Of a stretch of 64,000 nucleotides of DNA, positions 1-9,148 are shown piece by piece; position 1 is the first letter of the stretch, and every line of letters starts with the position of its first letter. The DNA is from Bradyrhizobium sp. sGM-13 (GTDB taxonomy: Bacteria; Pseudomonadota; Alphaproteobacteria; Rhizobiales; Xanthobacteraceae), in the NCBI RefSeq assembly GCF_018398875.1, contig NZ_JAGWDK010000013.1, forward strand, positions 1 through 64,000, given 5' to 3'. The position numbers were made by a program, and so were the translations under genes. The notes beneath the pieces were generated by a model. That model was not told the DNA's origin. It worked only from the letters and a program-made list of their open reading frames with translations, and searched no databases.

Positions 1-128
1 CCGCACGCGACCCGAGTCAATCCGCCGCACCAGATCTGTGCATGCCCTAGTGCGAACGCAGGGACGACGTTGTTCTCGCGGTTGAGGCGACATGGCTGAC
101 GCTTTTTCTACCAACTAATGACGGTGCC

Positions 129-155
129 TATGGGTCCCTGCTTTCGCAGGGACGA
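129..155. repeat. REP-like palindrome, copy A
   Basis: An 8-bp inverted repeat, GTCCCTGC / GCAGGGAC around a 4-base loop, preceded by TATGG. The same unit recurs at 3271-3300, 38067-38096 and 38158-38185, and a half copy (GCAGGGACGACG) lies at 59-70. It sits downstream of apt. The rest of 1-182 shows no gene. Confidence 0.8.
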
Positions 156-182
156 TCGCGGAGAGTTTCGCGCGCAAAAAAC

Positions 183-722
<540 letters not shown>

Positions 723-738
723 CGGTATCTCGCAATCC

Positions 739-2904
739 TCAATTGACTGGCGCATTCAGACGAAAGGCATTCTCGACAATGCGCAGTCCCACCTCGCCGC
801 CGAGCGACATCAGCGATTCCGGGTGAAACTGCACGCCGCCGACCGGCAAGGTCTTGTGTTCGATCGCCATCGCGACGCCGTCCTCGGTGGTCGCGGTGAC
901 TTCGAGAACATCGGGCACGCTGTCGCGCTCGACATAGAGCGAATGATAGCGGCCGATCACGATCTCGTTCGGCAGGTTCTGCATCAGCCGTCCGCCGCGC
1001 ACCTGAACCCGCGACGGCCGTCCATGCGCGGGCTGGGTGAGCTGACCGAGCTGGCCGCCAAAATACTCGCCGATCGCCTGCACGCCGAGGCAGACACCGA
1101 AGATCGGCAGTTTTCGGTCGAGCGCCGTTCCAATGGTCTTCGAGATTCCAAAATCCTCCGGGCGACCGGGGCCTGGCGATAGTACCAGGAGATCCCAGCC
1201 CTTCCGCTTCAGCATCTCCTGTGCATGCACGTGCCGGACCACAGTTACGCTTGCGCCGACCTGCCGGAAATAATCCGCCAGCATATGAACAAAACTGTCG
1301 TCGTGGTCGATCAAGAGCACCTTGCGGCCCGAACCGGTCGCGTCGGGCGCAAAGGTCGACAGCGGCTTCGGCGCGTCGCCCCGCAGCGCCTGGAACAGAG
1401 CGGCCGCCTTCACCTGGCACTCGCGGTCTTCGGCGGCCGGATCGGAATCGAACAGGCAGGTGGCGCCGACGCGCACTTCGGCCAGCCCATCCTTCATGCG
1501 GATGGTGCGGATGGTCAGCCCGGTGTTGATGCTGCCGTCGAAATTCACCGCGCCGATGGCGCCGGCGTACCAGCGCCGCGACGAACGCTCATTGTCCTCG
1601 ACGAACTGCATGGCCCACAATTTCGGCGCACCGGTCACGGTAACTGCCCAGGCGTGCGTCAGGAAGGCATCCAGCGCATCGAAGCCCGGGCGCAGCATAC
1701 CTTCGACGTGGTCCACGGTGTGGAACAGCTTCGAATAGGTTTCGATCTGCCGCCGCGCCAGCACCTTGATCGTGCCGGGGACGCAGACGCGCGCCTTGTC
1801 GTTGCGGTCGACGTCGGTGCACATGTTGAGCTCGAACTCGTCCTTTTCCGAGTTCAGCAATTGCCTGATTTGCTCGGCATCGCCGATCGCATCGACGCCG
1901 CGCGCAATCGTGCCCGAAATCGGGCAGGTCTCGACCCGGCGGCCGTCGGAGCGCACGAACATTTCCGGCGAGGCCGACACCAAAAATTCGCCGTCTCCGA
2001 GATTCATCAGCGCGCCATAGGGCGACGGGTTGATGCGGCACAGCCGCTGGAACACCTCCGCCGGCGAACGCTCGCAGGGCTCGGCGAAGAGTTGCCCCGG
2101 CACCGCCTCGAACAGGTCGCCACGCGCAAACGCCGCACGCGCGACCTCGACGGTTGCCTGATATTCGCCAGGTGCGTGATCGGCGAATCCCTGCCGCGGC
2201 GTTTTGGCGTAAACGCTCTCGGCGGTGTCGCGCGGTAGGCCCTGGGTGGACTTTCCCTTCCAGGAGAAATCGTAGCTCAACACCACGCCACGGCCGGTGG
2301 CACGGTCGTAGGCCAGAAGGCGATCCGGCACGTAGAGCACGATATCGCGCTGGTCAGCCTCGCGCGCCCGCTTCTGCACGAGGTCCTCGATCTGGAACAC
2401 GAGGTCGTAGGCGAAGGCGCCGAACAGGCCGAGCAGCGGATCGTCGTTTGCGGTGAAGGCGGCGACGAGATCGCGCACCAGCGACATCACGCTGGCACGG
2501 CGGGTGCGCTGATCTTCCTCGACCGGCGCGGCGCCGCGGATGATGTGGCCCGCCAATCGCCGGTCGCTCCGCTCCGAAATGACGACGCAGGGCTCGCGCA
2601 GTACATCGCCGAGGAAGGCGATCAGCACCTCGCCGCGCGCGTTCAGCGCTTGGAGCGAGAAATTCGAGCCGGCCGTTTCCAGCACCAGCGGCGGATCGGC
2701 AAAGCCGAGGTCAAAGCTTTCGTAACGCCCCGGCACCGTCGTGCCGGAGGACAGCACCACGCCACGGCGGCGATCGAGCAGCTCGATCAGGTCGTCAAGG
2801 CGCTTGGCGTTGCCGGTGAACTGCTCGACGGCGCGCGAAATCGCCAGACCGCCGCTGGTCCGGTATTCGCTGTGCTCCGGCAGGGAGAAGGCTGTCCTGT
2901 TCAT
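739..2904 (-). CDS. trpE(G): Fused anthranilate synthase TrpE(G)
   Basis: Makes anthranilate from chorismate and glutamine, the first committed step of tryptophan synthesis. At 721 residues both subunits are on one chain. Residues about 1-510 are the chorismate-binding TrpE part (CPISGTIARG, and GAPKLWAMQ where one-chain enzymes often read GAPK). From about 525 comes a class I glutamine amidotransferase beginning KVLLIDHDDSF, with the nucleophile in GVCLGVQ and the catalytic His-x-Glu in VQFHPES. The fusion is characteristic of rhizobia and some other alphaproteobacteria. The ATG at 2904 follows AGAGGA at a good distance. Expression is probably set by the trpL attenuator immediately upstream. 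Confidence 0.97.
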   Translation of the reverse strand: MNRTAFSLPEHSEYRTSGGLAISRAVEQFTGNAKRLDDLIELLDRRRGVVLSSGTTVPGRYESFDLGFADPPLVLETAGSNFSLQALNARGEVLIAFLGDVLREPCVVISERSDRRLAGHIIRGAAPVEEDQRTRRASVMSLVRDLVAAFTANDDPLLGLFGAFAYDLVFQIEDLVQKRAREADQRDIVLYVPDRLLAYDRATGRGVVLSYDFSWKGKSTQGLPRDTAESVYAKTPRQGFADHAPGEYQATVEVARAAFARGDLFEAVPGQLFAEPCERSPAEVFQRLCRINPSPYGALMNLGDGEFLVSASPEMFVRSDGRRVETCPISGTIARGVDAIGDAEQIRQLLNSEKDEFELNMCTDVDRNDKARVCVPGTIKVLARRQIETYSKLFHTVDHVEGMLRPGFDALDAFLTHAWAVTVTGAPKLWAMQFVEDNERSSRRWYAGAIGAVNFDGSINTGLTIRTIRMKDGLAEVRVGATCLFDSDPAAEDRECQVKAAALFQALRGDAPKPLSTFAPDATGSGRKVLLIDHDDSFVHMLADYFRQVGASVTVVRHVHAQEMLKRKGWDLLVLSPGPGRPEDFGISKTIGTALDRKLPIFGVCLGVQAIGEYFGGQLGQLTQPAHGRPSRVQVRGGRLMQNLPNEIVIGRYHSLYVERDSVPDVLEVTATTEDGVAMAIEHKTLPVGGVQFHPESLMSLGGEVGLRIVENAFRLNAPVN

Positions 2905-2943
2905 GTGATCCTCTTACGAAACCTCGGGAGGGCGCGCCACACA

Positions 2944-3030
2944 GGACAAACGAAGGAACCGTCGCACTGCGATGGCGACCTTCGACGATTGAAAAAATGA
3001 AATCGCACCGGCCACCTCTTAGGAGGTGCG
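2944..3030 (-). promoter_or_regulatory. trp attenuator (competing RNA hairpins)
   Basis: Four segments in the leader RNA can pair as in a classical attenuator. Segment 1 (CGCACC, 3030-3025) directly follows the two Trp codons and can pair with segment 2 (GGTGCG, 3009-3004). Segment 2 can instead pair with segment 3 (TGCGAT 3007-3002 with ATCGCA 2973-2968). Segments 3 and 4 form a hairpin (CGAAGG 2984-2979 with CCTTCG 2956-2951, plus inner TCGC/GCGA) followed by TTTGTCC. A ribosome stalled on Trp codons would mask segment 1 and favour 2:3. One finishing at the stop codon would mask segment 2 and favour the 3:4 terminator. Pairings were read by eye, without energy calculation. Confidence 0.7.
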
Positions 3031-3066
3031 CCACCAGAGACGGCAGGGGGCAACAACGGTGCTCAT
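3019..3066 (-). CDS. trpL: trp operon leader peptide
   Basis: A 15-codon reading frame, MSTVVAPCRLWWRTS, with two adjacent Trp codons at positions 11-12, located 115 bases before trpE(G). Tandem Trp codons followed by competing hairpins define a transcription-attenuation leader. No convincing ribosome binding site precedes the ATG. Instead a sigma-70-like promoter ends 7 bases before it, so the message probably begins at the A of ATG. In Sinorhizobium meliloti trpL is known to be leaderless in this way, and both the attenuated RNA (rnTrpL) and the peptide act in trans; whether that holds here is inference. Confidence 0.85.
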   Translation of the reverse strand: MSTVVAPCRLWWRTS

Positions 3067-3073
3067 GGGAACC

Positions 3074-3102
3074 TAATCACCATCCGGCGGAGGCGATGTC
3101 AA
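3074..3102 (-). promoter_or_regulatory. Predicted trpL-trpE(G) promoter
   Basis: On the minus strand a perfect -35 hexamer TTGACA (3102-3097) is followed after 17 bases by TGATTA (3079-3074). Seven bases then separate this -10-like hexamer from the trpL ATG, placing the expected transcription start on the first base of the start codon. Confidence 0.7.
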
Positions 3103-3270
3103 GGGAGGGATGGGCCGGGACGCCCGCCGCAAGCCCAACTTTGGGTGGTTAGCCGTCAGAAGTGTCGCCCAACAACCGCGTCGTCCCCTGCGAACCGCAG
3201 GCCCCATAACCGCAGGGAGCGGTCGTTGCGCGAAGTCGTCGAAAGCCTTGCTAAAATGAGAGGCCGCGGC

Positions 3271-3300
3271 GTATGGGTCCCTGCGTTTCGCAGGGACGAC
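3271..3300. repeat. REP-like palindrome, copy B
   Basis: TATGGGTCCCTGC then a short loop and GCAGGGACGAC, the same unit as at 129-155 and 38158-38185. It lies between the trp promoter region and the 3' end of the epimerase-like gene. A decayed relative is visible at about 3180-3220. Confidence 0.8.
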
Positions 3301-3316
3301 AGCTGGGTTTGCGGCG

Positions 3317-4219
3317 CTACTCCCGATAACACCCGCTCTCGATCTCCTCGATCAGTCCCCGCGCCTTCGGCTGCCATCCAAGCTCCTGTCGCGCGCGTTT
3401 TGCCCGCACCCTGCTGTTCGACGCCATCGTGTCCTCGGCCGTGCCCTCGCCCCATTCGGCGGCGGCTTCGGCCATCGACATCGCCGTCGGCGGCCCTGCA
3501 AAACTCAGCATACGGTTGATGGCCTCGCACGCTTCACGCATTGAGCTCTCGCCGTTCTCGGCGAAATAGAAGCTACCTGCCGGCGCCTTCTCGATGGCAA
3601 GCGCGTAGAGCGTCACGAGATCGTCGACATGCACGTTCGACCAGATGTTCTCGCCGGGCCCGGCATGCGCCGCGTTGCCACGTTTTTTTGCGAGATTGAT
3701 CAGCAACGGCACCTGCACGCTGTCAGGTCCTGCGCCAAGGCCTCTGCCATAGATCAGGCTCGGGCAGATGATCACCGGCCGACATTCGTTATCGCGATGG
3801 GACAGAATGAACTCGTTCAGCGCGACCCGCGCTGTGCGCGCGGGCGATGGCGTAACGGGGGTGTCTTCGTCGAAGATCGCATCCGATCGCTGGCCCTTGG
3901 CGCGGGTGCCGACGATGCTCGATCCCGATGTGTGGATGAACGGCTTGCCGCTTCCGGCGAGCGCGCCGAGCAGGCTCTCGACCGCGCCTCTGTGGTCGGC
4001 GCTCGCCGCATTGACGACGACGTCGGCGGCCTGCGCCGCTTGCGCCAGAATGTCCTTGTCGTCGAGCGTTCCCAGCAAGGGCTTGATGCCTCGCGCGCGA
4101 ACCGCCTCGGCCTTTTCAGGCGAGCGAACCAATCCGGTCACCTGATGTCCGGCGGCAATGAGATGAGCCGCAACCGAACCGCCGATATAGCCCGATGCGC
4201 CCGTGCAGAAGATTTTCAT
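3317..4219 (-). CDS. NAD-dependent epimerase/dehydratase-like protein
   Basis: A 300-residue atypical extended short-chain dehydrogenase. The N-terminus has the Rossmann loop TGASGYIGG (residues 7-15), and NAASADH follows the fourth strand. The usual catalytic Tyr-x-x-x-Lys is not apparent: the corresponding region reads ARTARVALNEFIL, so it may bind a nucleotide without the classic chemistry or use another residue. HVDDLVTLYALAI and the C-terminal RARQELGWQPKA are typical of sugar-epimerase relatives. The ATG at 4219 follows AAGGG. The substrate cannot be told. A second member of the same broad family lies at 61953-62906. Confidence 0.85.
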   Translation of the reverse strand: MKIFCTGASGYIGGSVAAHLIAAGHQVTGLVRSPEKAEAVRARGIKPLLGTLDDKDILAQAAQAADVVVNAASADHRGAVESLLGALAGSGKPFIHTSGSSIVGTRAKGQRSDAIFDEDTPVTPSPARTARVALNEFILSHRDNECRPVIICPSLIYGRGLGAGPDSVQVPLLINLAKKRGNAAHAGPGENIWSNVHVDDLVTLYALAIEKAPAGSFYFAENGESSMREACEAINRMLSFAGPPTAMSMAEAAAEWGEGTAEDTMASNSRVRAKRARQELGWQPKARGLIEEIESGCYRE

Positions 4220-4252
4220 GCGCGGCCAACCCTTCGCCGAGATGCGCTCAAC

Positions 4253-4927
4253 TTAACCTAGATGCTTCCTGAAAAAGTCCGCCGCCCGGCCCCAGGCAAG
4301 CTCGGCGGCCTGGCGGTCATGCACGGCCATGCGCTGCTCGTTCACGAAGGCATGTTCGGCATCGTAGCGGAACAGCTCGAGCGACTTGCCGGCGTCCTTC
4401 ATCGCCTTTTCGAAGGCGTCGACCGCGGCCGGCGTGCACCAGTCGTCCTTGTTGGCGAAATGCGCCTGCAGCGGGATTTTCACGTCGGCAGGTTTGGCGG
4501 CCTGCTCCGGCGGGATGCCGTAGAATACGACACCCGCCGTGAGCTCCGGAATTTTGGTGGCGCCGATGATGGTTACGGCGCCGCCGAGGCAGAAGCCGGT
4601 GAGCCCCACCTTGGCGCCGTTGCGTGCGAGATATTGCGCGGCGCCGCGTACATTTTGGGTAGTGGCGTCCATGAAATCCAGCGAGTTCATCTGCGCATTG
4701 GCCGCGTCCGTATCGTGATACGGCACCACGACGCCCTTGTAGAGATCAGGCGCCAGGGCATCGAAGCCGGCCACCGCAAAGCGGTCGCACAGGCCCTTGA
4801 TGTTCTCCGACAGGCCCCACCATTCCTGCACTACCACCACGCCCGGCGCGTTGCCGCGCGCGGCATTGGCGAGATAGCCGGCGGTTTCCTTGCCGTCCGG
4901 ACGCTTGAAGGTGATGTGGGTGCCCAT
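4253..4927 (-). CDS. Dienelactone hydrolase family protein
   Basis: Alpha/beta hydrolase of 224 residues resembling carboxymethylenebutenolidase, which opens dienelactones to maleylacetate in chlorocatechol breakdown. The nucleophile is the cysteine of GFCLGG (about residue 117), with the acid in ANKDDWC (about 171) and histidine in AEHAF (about 202), the Cys-Asp-His triad of the family. There is no signal peptide. No aromatic-degradation genes surround it, so the true substrate may be a different ester. The start follows GGAGGAAC. It lies 33 bases upstream of the epimerase-like gene on the same strand. Confidence 0.9.
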   Translation of the reverse strand: MGTHITFKRPDGKETAGYLANAARGNAPGVVVVQEWWGLSENIKGLCDRFAVAGFDALAPDLYKGVVVPYHDTDAANAQMNSLDFMDATTQNVRGAAQYLARNGAKVGLTGFCLGGAVTIIGATKIPELTAGVVFYGIPPEQAAKPADVKIPLQAHFANKDDWCTPAAVDAFEKAMKDAGKSLELFRYDAEHAFVNEQRMAVHDRQAAELAWGRAADFFRKHLG

Positions 4928-5020
4928 GAGTTCCTCCGCTGACTTCTCGATCGGTTGCAGCCATTTTGGCCGCTGCGGGATCGAGACGCAATCGCCCGCC
5001 GGCGCATTGCTGGGCCCAAC

Positions 5021-5045
5021 AAAAAAGCCCCCGAAGGGGCCTTTC
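5021..5045 (-). terminator. Terminator of the fbcFH operon
   Basis: Read on the minus strand: GCCCC, loop TTCG, GGGGC, then TTTTTT. This is a textbook intrinsic terminator, 25-50 bases after the fbcH stop codon. Confidence 0.9.
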
Positions 5046-5070
5046 CGAATTCATGACGCTTCAACGAAGC

Positions 5071-7143
5071 TCAGTGCGCATTAGCCCAGACCTTCTTCTT
5101 GGTGAAGTACAGCAAGACGGTGAGCAGGATCAGGAACACGAACACCTGCAGGCCAAGTTGCTTGCGCGCCTCCATGTGCGGCTCTGCGGCCCACATGAGG
5201 AAGTGGGTGACGTCCTTGGCATACTGCGCAACCGTGGCCGGCGAGCCGTCGTCGTAGGTAACCTGACCATCGTTCAGCGGCTTCGGCATCTTGATGGCGT
5301 GGCCGGGGAAGTAGGTGTTGTAGTAGGAACCCTCCGGCAGATTGAAGCCGGCCGGCGGCTTGTCCTCATAGCCCTGCAACAGCGCCGTGACGTAGTCCGG
5401 TCCCTGCTCCTGATACTGGGTGAAGAAATCGATCAGGAACATCGGGAAGCCACGGCTGTAGCTGCGCGCCTTGGTGATCAACGACAGGTCCGGTGGAAAG
5501 GCGCCGCCATTGGCCGCGCGCGCCGCCTGCTCGTTGGGGAACGGCGACGGGAAATAATCGGCGGGCCGACCCGGCCGCTCGAACATCTCGCCCTGGTCGT
5601 TCGGGCCGTCCTTGACCTTGTATTCGGAAGCGAACGCCTGGGCCTGCGCCACCGAGTAACCGGGACCGCCGGCTTCGGCGAGATTGCGGAAGGCGACGAA
5701 CGACAGGCCATGGCAGGAGGCGCAGACCTCCTTGTAGACCTTCAGACCGCGCTGCATGGCGCCGCGGTCGAACTTGCCGAACGGGCCCGAAAACGACCAT
5801 TTCTGCGCCGGCGGCTTGGTGCTGCCTTCGGCGGCGCGAGCGGTCTCGGCGCCGCCCAGGAACAGACCACCGGCCACCATCAGAGCGATCACGGTCGATA
5901 CCATCGGCGCCGGCTTGCCGCCCGTCTTTGCCAGCACGTCGTCCGCGATCGAGTTCGGCACCGGGCGGGGCTTCTCGATCCGGGCCAGCAACGGCAGCAG
6001 GATCAGGAAATAGGCGAAGTAGAGGAAGGTCAGGATGCGGCCGACGATGACATAGATGCCCTCCGGCGGCTGGGCGCCGAGATAGCCAAGGCCGATGCAG
6101 ACGACAACGAACATCCAGAAGAACTGCTTGGCCAGCGGACGGTATTTCGACGAGCGCGTCTTGGCGCTGTCGAGCCACGGCAGGAAAGCCAGGATGATGA
6201 TCGCGCCGAACATCGCGACGACACCGGCGAGCTTGTTCGGGATCGAGCGCAGGATCGCGTAGAACGGCAGGTAGTACCATTCCGGCACGATGTGCGCGGG
6301 CGTTACCGCGGGATTGGCCGGGATGTAGTTCTCGGGGTCGCCGAGATAGTTCGGCATGTAGAAGATAAACCAGGCAAAGAACAGCAGGAAGCAGGAGACA
6401 CCGAACATGTCCTTCATGGTCGCGTAAGGCGTGAACGGCACCGTGTCCTTTTCCGTCTTTGCCTCGACGCCGGCCGGATTGTTCTGGCCCGCCACATGCA
6501 GTGCCCAGATGTGCAGCACGACGACGCCGGCGATCACGAACGGCAGCAGGTAGTGCAGCGAGAAGAAGCGGTTCAGCGTCGGATTGCCGACGGCATAGCC
6601 GCCCCACAACAGCGTTACGATGCTCTCGCCGAAATAGGGCACGGCCGAGAACAGGTTGGTGATCACGGTGGCACCCCAGAAGCTCATCTGGCCCCACGGC
6701 AGCACGTATCCCATGAAGCCGGTCGCCATCATCAAGAGATAGATGATGACACCGAGGATCCAGAGCACTTCGCGCGGCTCCTTGTACGACCCGTAATAGA
6801 GGCCGCGGAACATGTGGATGTAGACCGCGAAAAAGAACATCGACGCGCCGCTGGCGTGGATGTTGCGCAGCAGCCAGCCGTAATTGACATCGCGGACGAT
6901 GAGTTCGACCGACTTGAACGCCATGTCGGCATGCGGCGTGTAGTGCATCGCCAGGATCACGCCGGTCAGGATCTGCACGCCCAGCATGAACGAAAGGATG
7001 GCGCCGAACGTCCACCAGTAGTTCAGGTTACGCGGCGTCGGATACGCCACGAACGAGGAGTGCATGAGTCCCATGATCGGGAGGCGCCGTTCGATCCACT
7101 TCAAGGCGGGATTGGTCGGCTGGAAATCGGATGGTCCGCTCAT
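5071..7143 (-). CDS. fbcH: Cytochrome b/c1 polyprotein of complex III
   Basis: Encodes both cytochrome b and cytochrome c1 of the ubiquinol-cytochrome c reductase as one 690-residue precursor, the arrangement described for Bradyrhizobium japonicum, where the chain is cut after export. Residues 1-400 are cytochrome b: heme ligands His96/His110 and His197/His211 (each pair 14 apart) and the Qo-site PEWY at 287-290. Around 415-438 a hydrophobic stretch ending TARAA looks like an internal signal sequence. Cytochrome c1 follows, with heme site CASCH at 474-478 and a C-terminal anchor. The ATG at 7143 follows AGGAT; the longer open frame upstream overlaps the Rieske gene and is rejected. Confidence 0.98.
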   Translation of the reverse strand: MSGPSDFQPTNPALKWIERRLPIMGLMHSSFVAYPTPRNLNYWWTFGAILSFMLGVQILTGVILAMHYTPHADMAFKSVELIVRDVNYGWLLRNIHASGASMFFFAVYIHMFRGLYYGSYKEPREVLWILGVIIYLLMMATGFMGYVLPWGQMSFWGATVITNLFSAVPYFGESIVTLLWGGYAVGNPTLNRFFSLHYLLPFVIAGVVVLHIWALHVAGQNNPAGVEAKTEKDTVPFTPYATMKDMFGVSCFLLFFAWFIFYMPNYLGDPENYIPANPAVTPAHIVPEWYYLPFYAILRSIPNKLAGVVAMFGAIIILAFLPWLDSAKTRSSKYRPLAKQFFWMFVVVCIGLGYLGAQPPEGIYVIVGRILTFLYFAYFLILLPLLARIEKPRPVPNSIADDVLAKTGGKPAPMVSTVIALMVAGGLFLGGAETARAAEGSTKPPAQKWSFSGPFGKFDRGAMQRGLKVYKEVCASCHGLSFVAFRNLAEAGGPGYSVAQAQAFASEYKVKDGPNDQGEMFERPGRPADYFPSPFPNEQAARAANGGAFPPDLSLITKARSYSRGFPMFLIDFFTQYQEQGPDYVTALLQGYEDKPPAGFNLPEGSYYNTYFPGHAIKMPKPLNDGQVTYDDGSPATVAQYAKDVTHFLMWAAEPHMEARKQLGLQVFVFLILLTVLLYFTKKKVWANAH

Positions 7144-7210
7144 TGATGCGATCCTGAGGAAGTAAACGACGCAACGGCTTAAGGGAGGTCTCGGACTGGC
7201 GTCCGAGCCC

Positions 7211-7741
7211 TTAGCCGATCTGGATTTTGGTATCGGAAACGAAGGTATAGGGCGGCACGGCCAAGTTGGTCGGCGCGGGCCCCTGCCGAATCCGGCCCGA
7301 CGTGTCGTACACCGAACCGTGGCACGGACAGAAGAAGCCGTCGTACTGGCCCTCATGGGCGATCGGGATGCAGCCGAGGTGGGTGCAGATGCCGACCACG
7401 ACCAGCCACTGGTCATGGCCCGGCTTGACCCGTTGCTCATCGCTCTGCGGATCGGGCAGGCTCGATACCGACACCGCGCGGGCCTCTTCGATCTGCTTCT
7501 TGGTCCGGTGGCTGATGTAGATCGGCTTGCCGCGCCAGAACACCTTGATGTCCTGCCCTTCAGCGATCGGGGTCAGATCGACCTCAATCGGCGCACCCGC
7601 CGCGACCGTGGAGGCATCCGGATTCATCTGGGAAACCAGCGGCACCACCGTGGCGGCCCCGCCTACGGCGGCGACGGCTCCCGTTGCAACATAAAGGAAA
7701 TCACGGCGTGTCGGATTGTCCGCCGAAGACGCTGTCGTCAC
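7211..7741 (-). CDS. fbcF: Rieske iron-sulfur protein of complex III
   Basis: The [2Fe-2S] subunit that takes electrons from ubiquinol in the cytochrome bc1 complex, 176 residues. Cluster ligands are in CTHLGC and CPCHGS (about residues 125-150). The N-terminus TRRDFL followed by a hydrophobic helix (VATGAVAAVGGAATVVPLV) is a twin-arginine export and anchor signal. The start is the GTG at 7741, which gives the expected family N-terminus; the longer open frame lacks family features. The gene precedes fbcH by 67 bases in one operon. Confidence 0.97.
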   Translation of the reverse strand: MTTASSADNPTRRDFLYVATGAVAAVGGAATVVPLVSQMNPDASTVAAGAPIEVDLTPIAEGQDIKVFWRGKPIYISHRTKKQIEEARAVSVSSLPDPQSDEQRVKPGHDQWLVVVGICTHLGCIPIAHEGQYDGFFCPCHGSVYDTSGRIRQGPAPTNLAVPPYTFVSDTKIQIG

Positions 7742-8017
7742 GATCTCAAGCCCTTTCTTGTCTGCAGCCAGCGGAACCGCCCCGGACACACGAAAGCGCG
7801 CCCTGAGAGAGGCTGCCGGCGCCCGCGGCCCCCGCGGCGGCAGAAAAACCGCTTTTCCTCCCCCATTCCGGCGGAACAAGCAGTCCAGAATCGTTCTATT
7901 GGCACCCTTGCCGAGAGAGCGCAAGCCCGCTATCGGCTCGCAAGCGTGCAATGCACTAAATCTGCGCCCGACCGTGATTATTCAGTCATTTCATCCGCGC
8001 TTCCGAAGCCCTACTCT

Positions 8018-8503
8018 ATGCATATAGCGCTTTTCCAGCCTGACATTCCCCAGAACACGGGGACGATTCTGCGTTTGTGTGCGTGCCTGGACGTGGCGGC
8101 CCATATTATCGAGCCGGCGGGGTTTCCGATCTCGGACCGGCATTTCCGTCGAGCGGGAATGGACTATCTCGATCATGTGGCCATTACCCGTCATGACTCA
8201 TGGTCAAAATTCGAGCAATGGCGTAACGAAGCGGGCTTCCGGCTGGTGTTGTTTACGACCAAGGCGGCCAGTTCCTATCTGGATTTCCGCTACGAGAGGG
8301 ACGATGTCCTACTATTCGGGCGGGAATCTGCAGGGGTTACGGATGAGGTCGCGTCCGCTGCAGATGCGAGGCTGGTGATCCCGATCAGGCCGGGCTTGCG
8401 CTCGCTCAATGTGGCGATGGCGGCTGCCATGGCATTGGGCGAGGCGCTGCGGCAGACCGGTTCCGCGCTTCCGGAAGGGCTGCGGTCCAAGGAGAGATGG
8501 TGA
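8018..8503 (+). CDS. trmL: tRNA (cytidine(34)-2'-O)-methyltransferase
   Basis: SPOUT-class enzyme that 2'-O-methylates the wobble base of tRNA-Leu isoacceptors using S-adenosylmethionine. The 161 residues begin MHIALFQPDIPQNTGTILRL, the family N-terminus. The SAM-binding knot is seen in LLFGRESAGV (about 98-107) and IPIRPGLRSLNVAMAAAM (about 121-138). The ATG at 8018 gives normal length; the frame is open further upstream into the fbcF promoter region but without homology. It overlaps queE by 7 bases, so two wobble-base modification genes are coupled. Confidence 0.95.
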   Translation: MHIALFQPDIPQNTGTILRLCACLDVAAHIIEPAGFPISDRHFRRAGMDYLDHVAITRHDSWSKFEQWRNEAGFRLVLFTTKAASSYLDFRYERDDVLLFGRESAGVTDEVASAADARLVIPIRPGLRSLNVAMAAAMALGEALRQTGSALPEGLRSKERW

Positions 8504-9132
8504 GCTACGCGGTCAAGGAAATATTTCTGACCTTGCAGGGCGAAGGCGCGCACGCCGGCCGCGCGGCCGTGTTTTGCCGTTTCTCCGGCTGCAACCTCTG
8601 GAGCGGCCGCGAACAGGACCGCGTGAGCGCCACCTGCCAGTTTTGCGATACCGACTTTGTCGGCACCGACGGCACGCTCGGCGGCCGCTATGCCACGGCG
8701 GACGAACTCGCCGACACCATCGCCGCGCAATGGACCGGCGAGAATATCAACCGCTACGTGGTCCTGACCGGCGGCGAGCCTCTGCTGCAGGTCGATTCCC
8801 CCTTCATCGATGCGCTGCACGCACGCGGCTTCGCCATTGGCATCGAGACCAACGGCACGATCGAACCGCCCGAAGGGATGGACTGGGTCTGCGTCAGTCC
8901 GAAAGCCGGCGCCGATCTCGTGGTGCGCCGCGGCCACGAATTGAAGCTGGTCTATCCGCAGGCGGGCGCAGCGCCGGAAGATTTTGCGAGGCTCGATTTC
9001 GAGCGCTTTTCGCTGCAGCCGATGGATGGACCCGACGTGCTCGAAAACACCGCGCGTGCGGTCGACTACTGCCTGCGCCATCCGCAATGGCGGCTCAGCC
9101 TGCAGACGCACAAGACACTCGGCATCAGATAG
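8497..9132 (+). CDS. queE: 7-carboxy-7-deazaguanine synthase
   Basis: Radical SAM enzyme that contracts 6-carboxytetrahydropterin to 7-carboxy-7-deazaguanine in the queuosine pathway. The 211-residue protein has the unusual QueE cluster spacing, C-x14-C-x2-C, in GCNLWSG...TCQFCDT (about residues 31-51), then VLTGGEPLLQ (SAM binding) and IETNGT. The normal C-x3-C-x2-C motif is absent, as known for QueE. The start ATGGTGA overlaps the trmL stop, implying translational coupling. Confidence 0.96.
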   Translation: MVSYAVKEIFLTLQGEGAHAGRAAVFCRFSGCNLWSGREQDRVSATCQFCDTDFVGTDGTLGGRYATADELADTIAAQWTGENINRYVVLTGGEPLLQVDSPFIDALHARGFAIGIETNGTIEPPEGMDWVCVSPKAGADLVVRRGHELKLVYPQAGAAPEDFARLDFERFSLQPMDGPDVLENTARAVDYCLRHPQWRLSLQTHKTLGIR

Positions 9133-9148
9133 GATCCAGATTTTCAAG

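Noticed and set aside
1225..2238. 337-residue plus-strand frame opposite trpE(G)
   Set aside because: Shadow of trpE(G); His/Arg/Gln-rich composition typical of antisense frames.
2992..3030. CGCACC/GGTGCG hairpin with following U tract as the trp terminator
   Set aside because: A ribosome reading trpL to its stop at 3019 would cover both arms, so it fits better as the 1:2 hairpin; the CGAAGG/CCTTCG hairpin is the better terminator.
4966..7146. 726-residue plus-strand frame opposite fbcH
   Set aside because: Antisense to the cytochrome b/c1 gene; composition is antisense-like and there is no domain.
7144..7440. Upstream extension of fbcH
   Set aside because: Would overlap the Rieske gene in another frame; the ATG at 7143 has a ribosome binding site and the family N-terminus.
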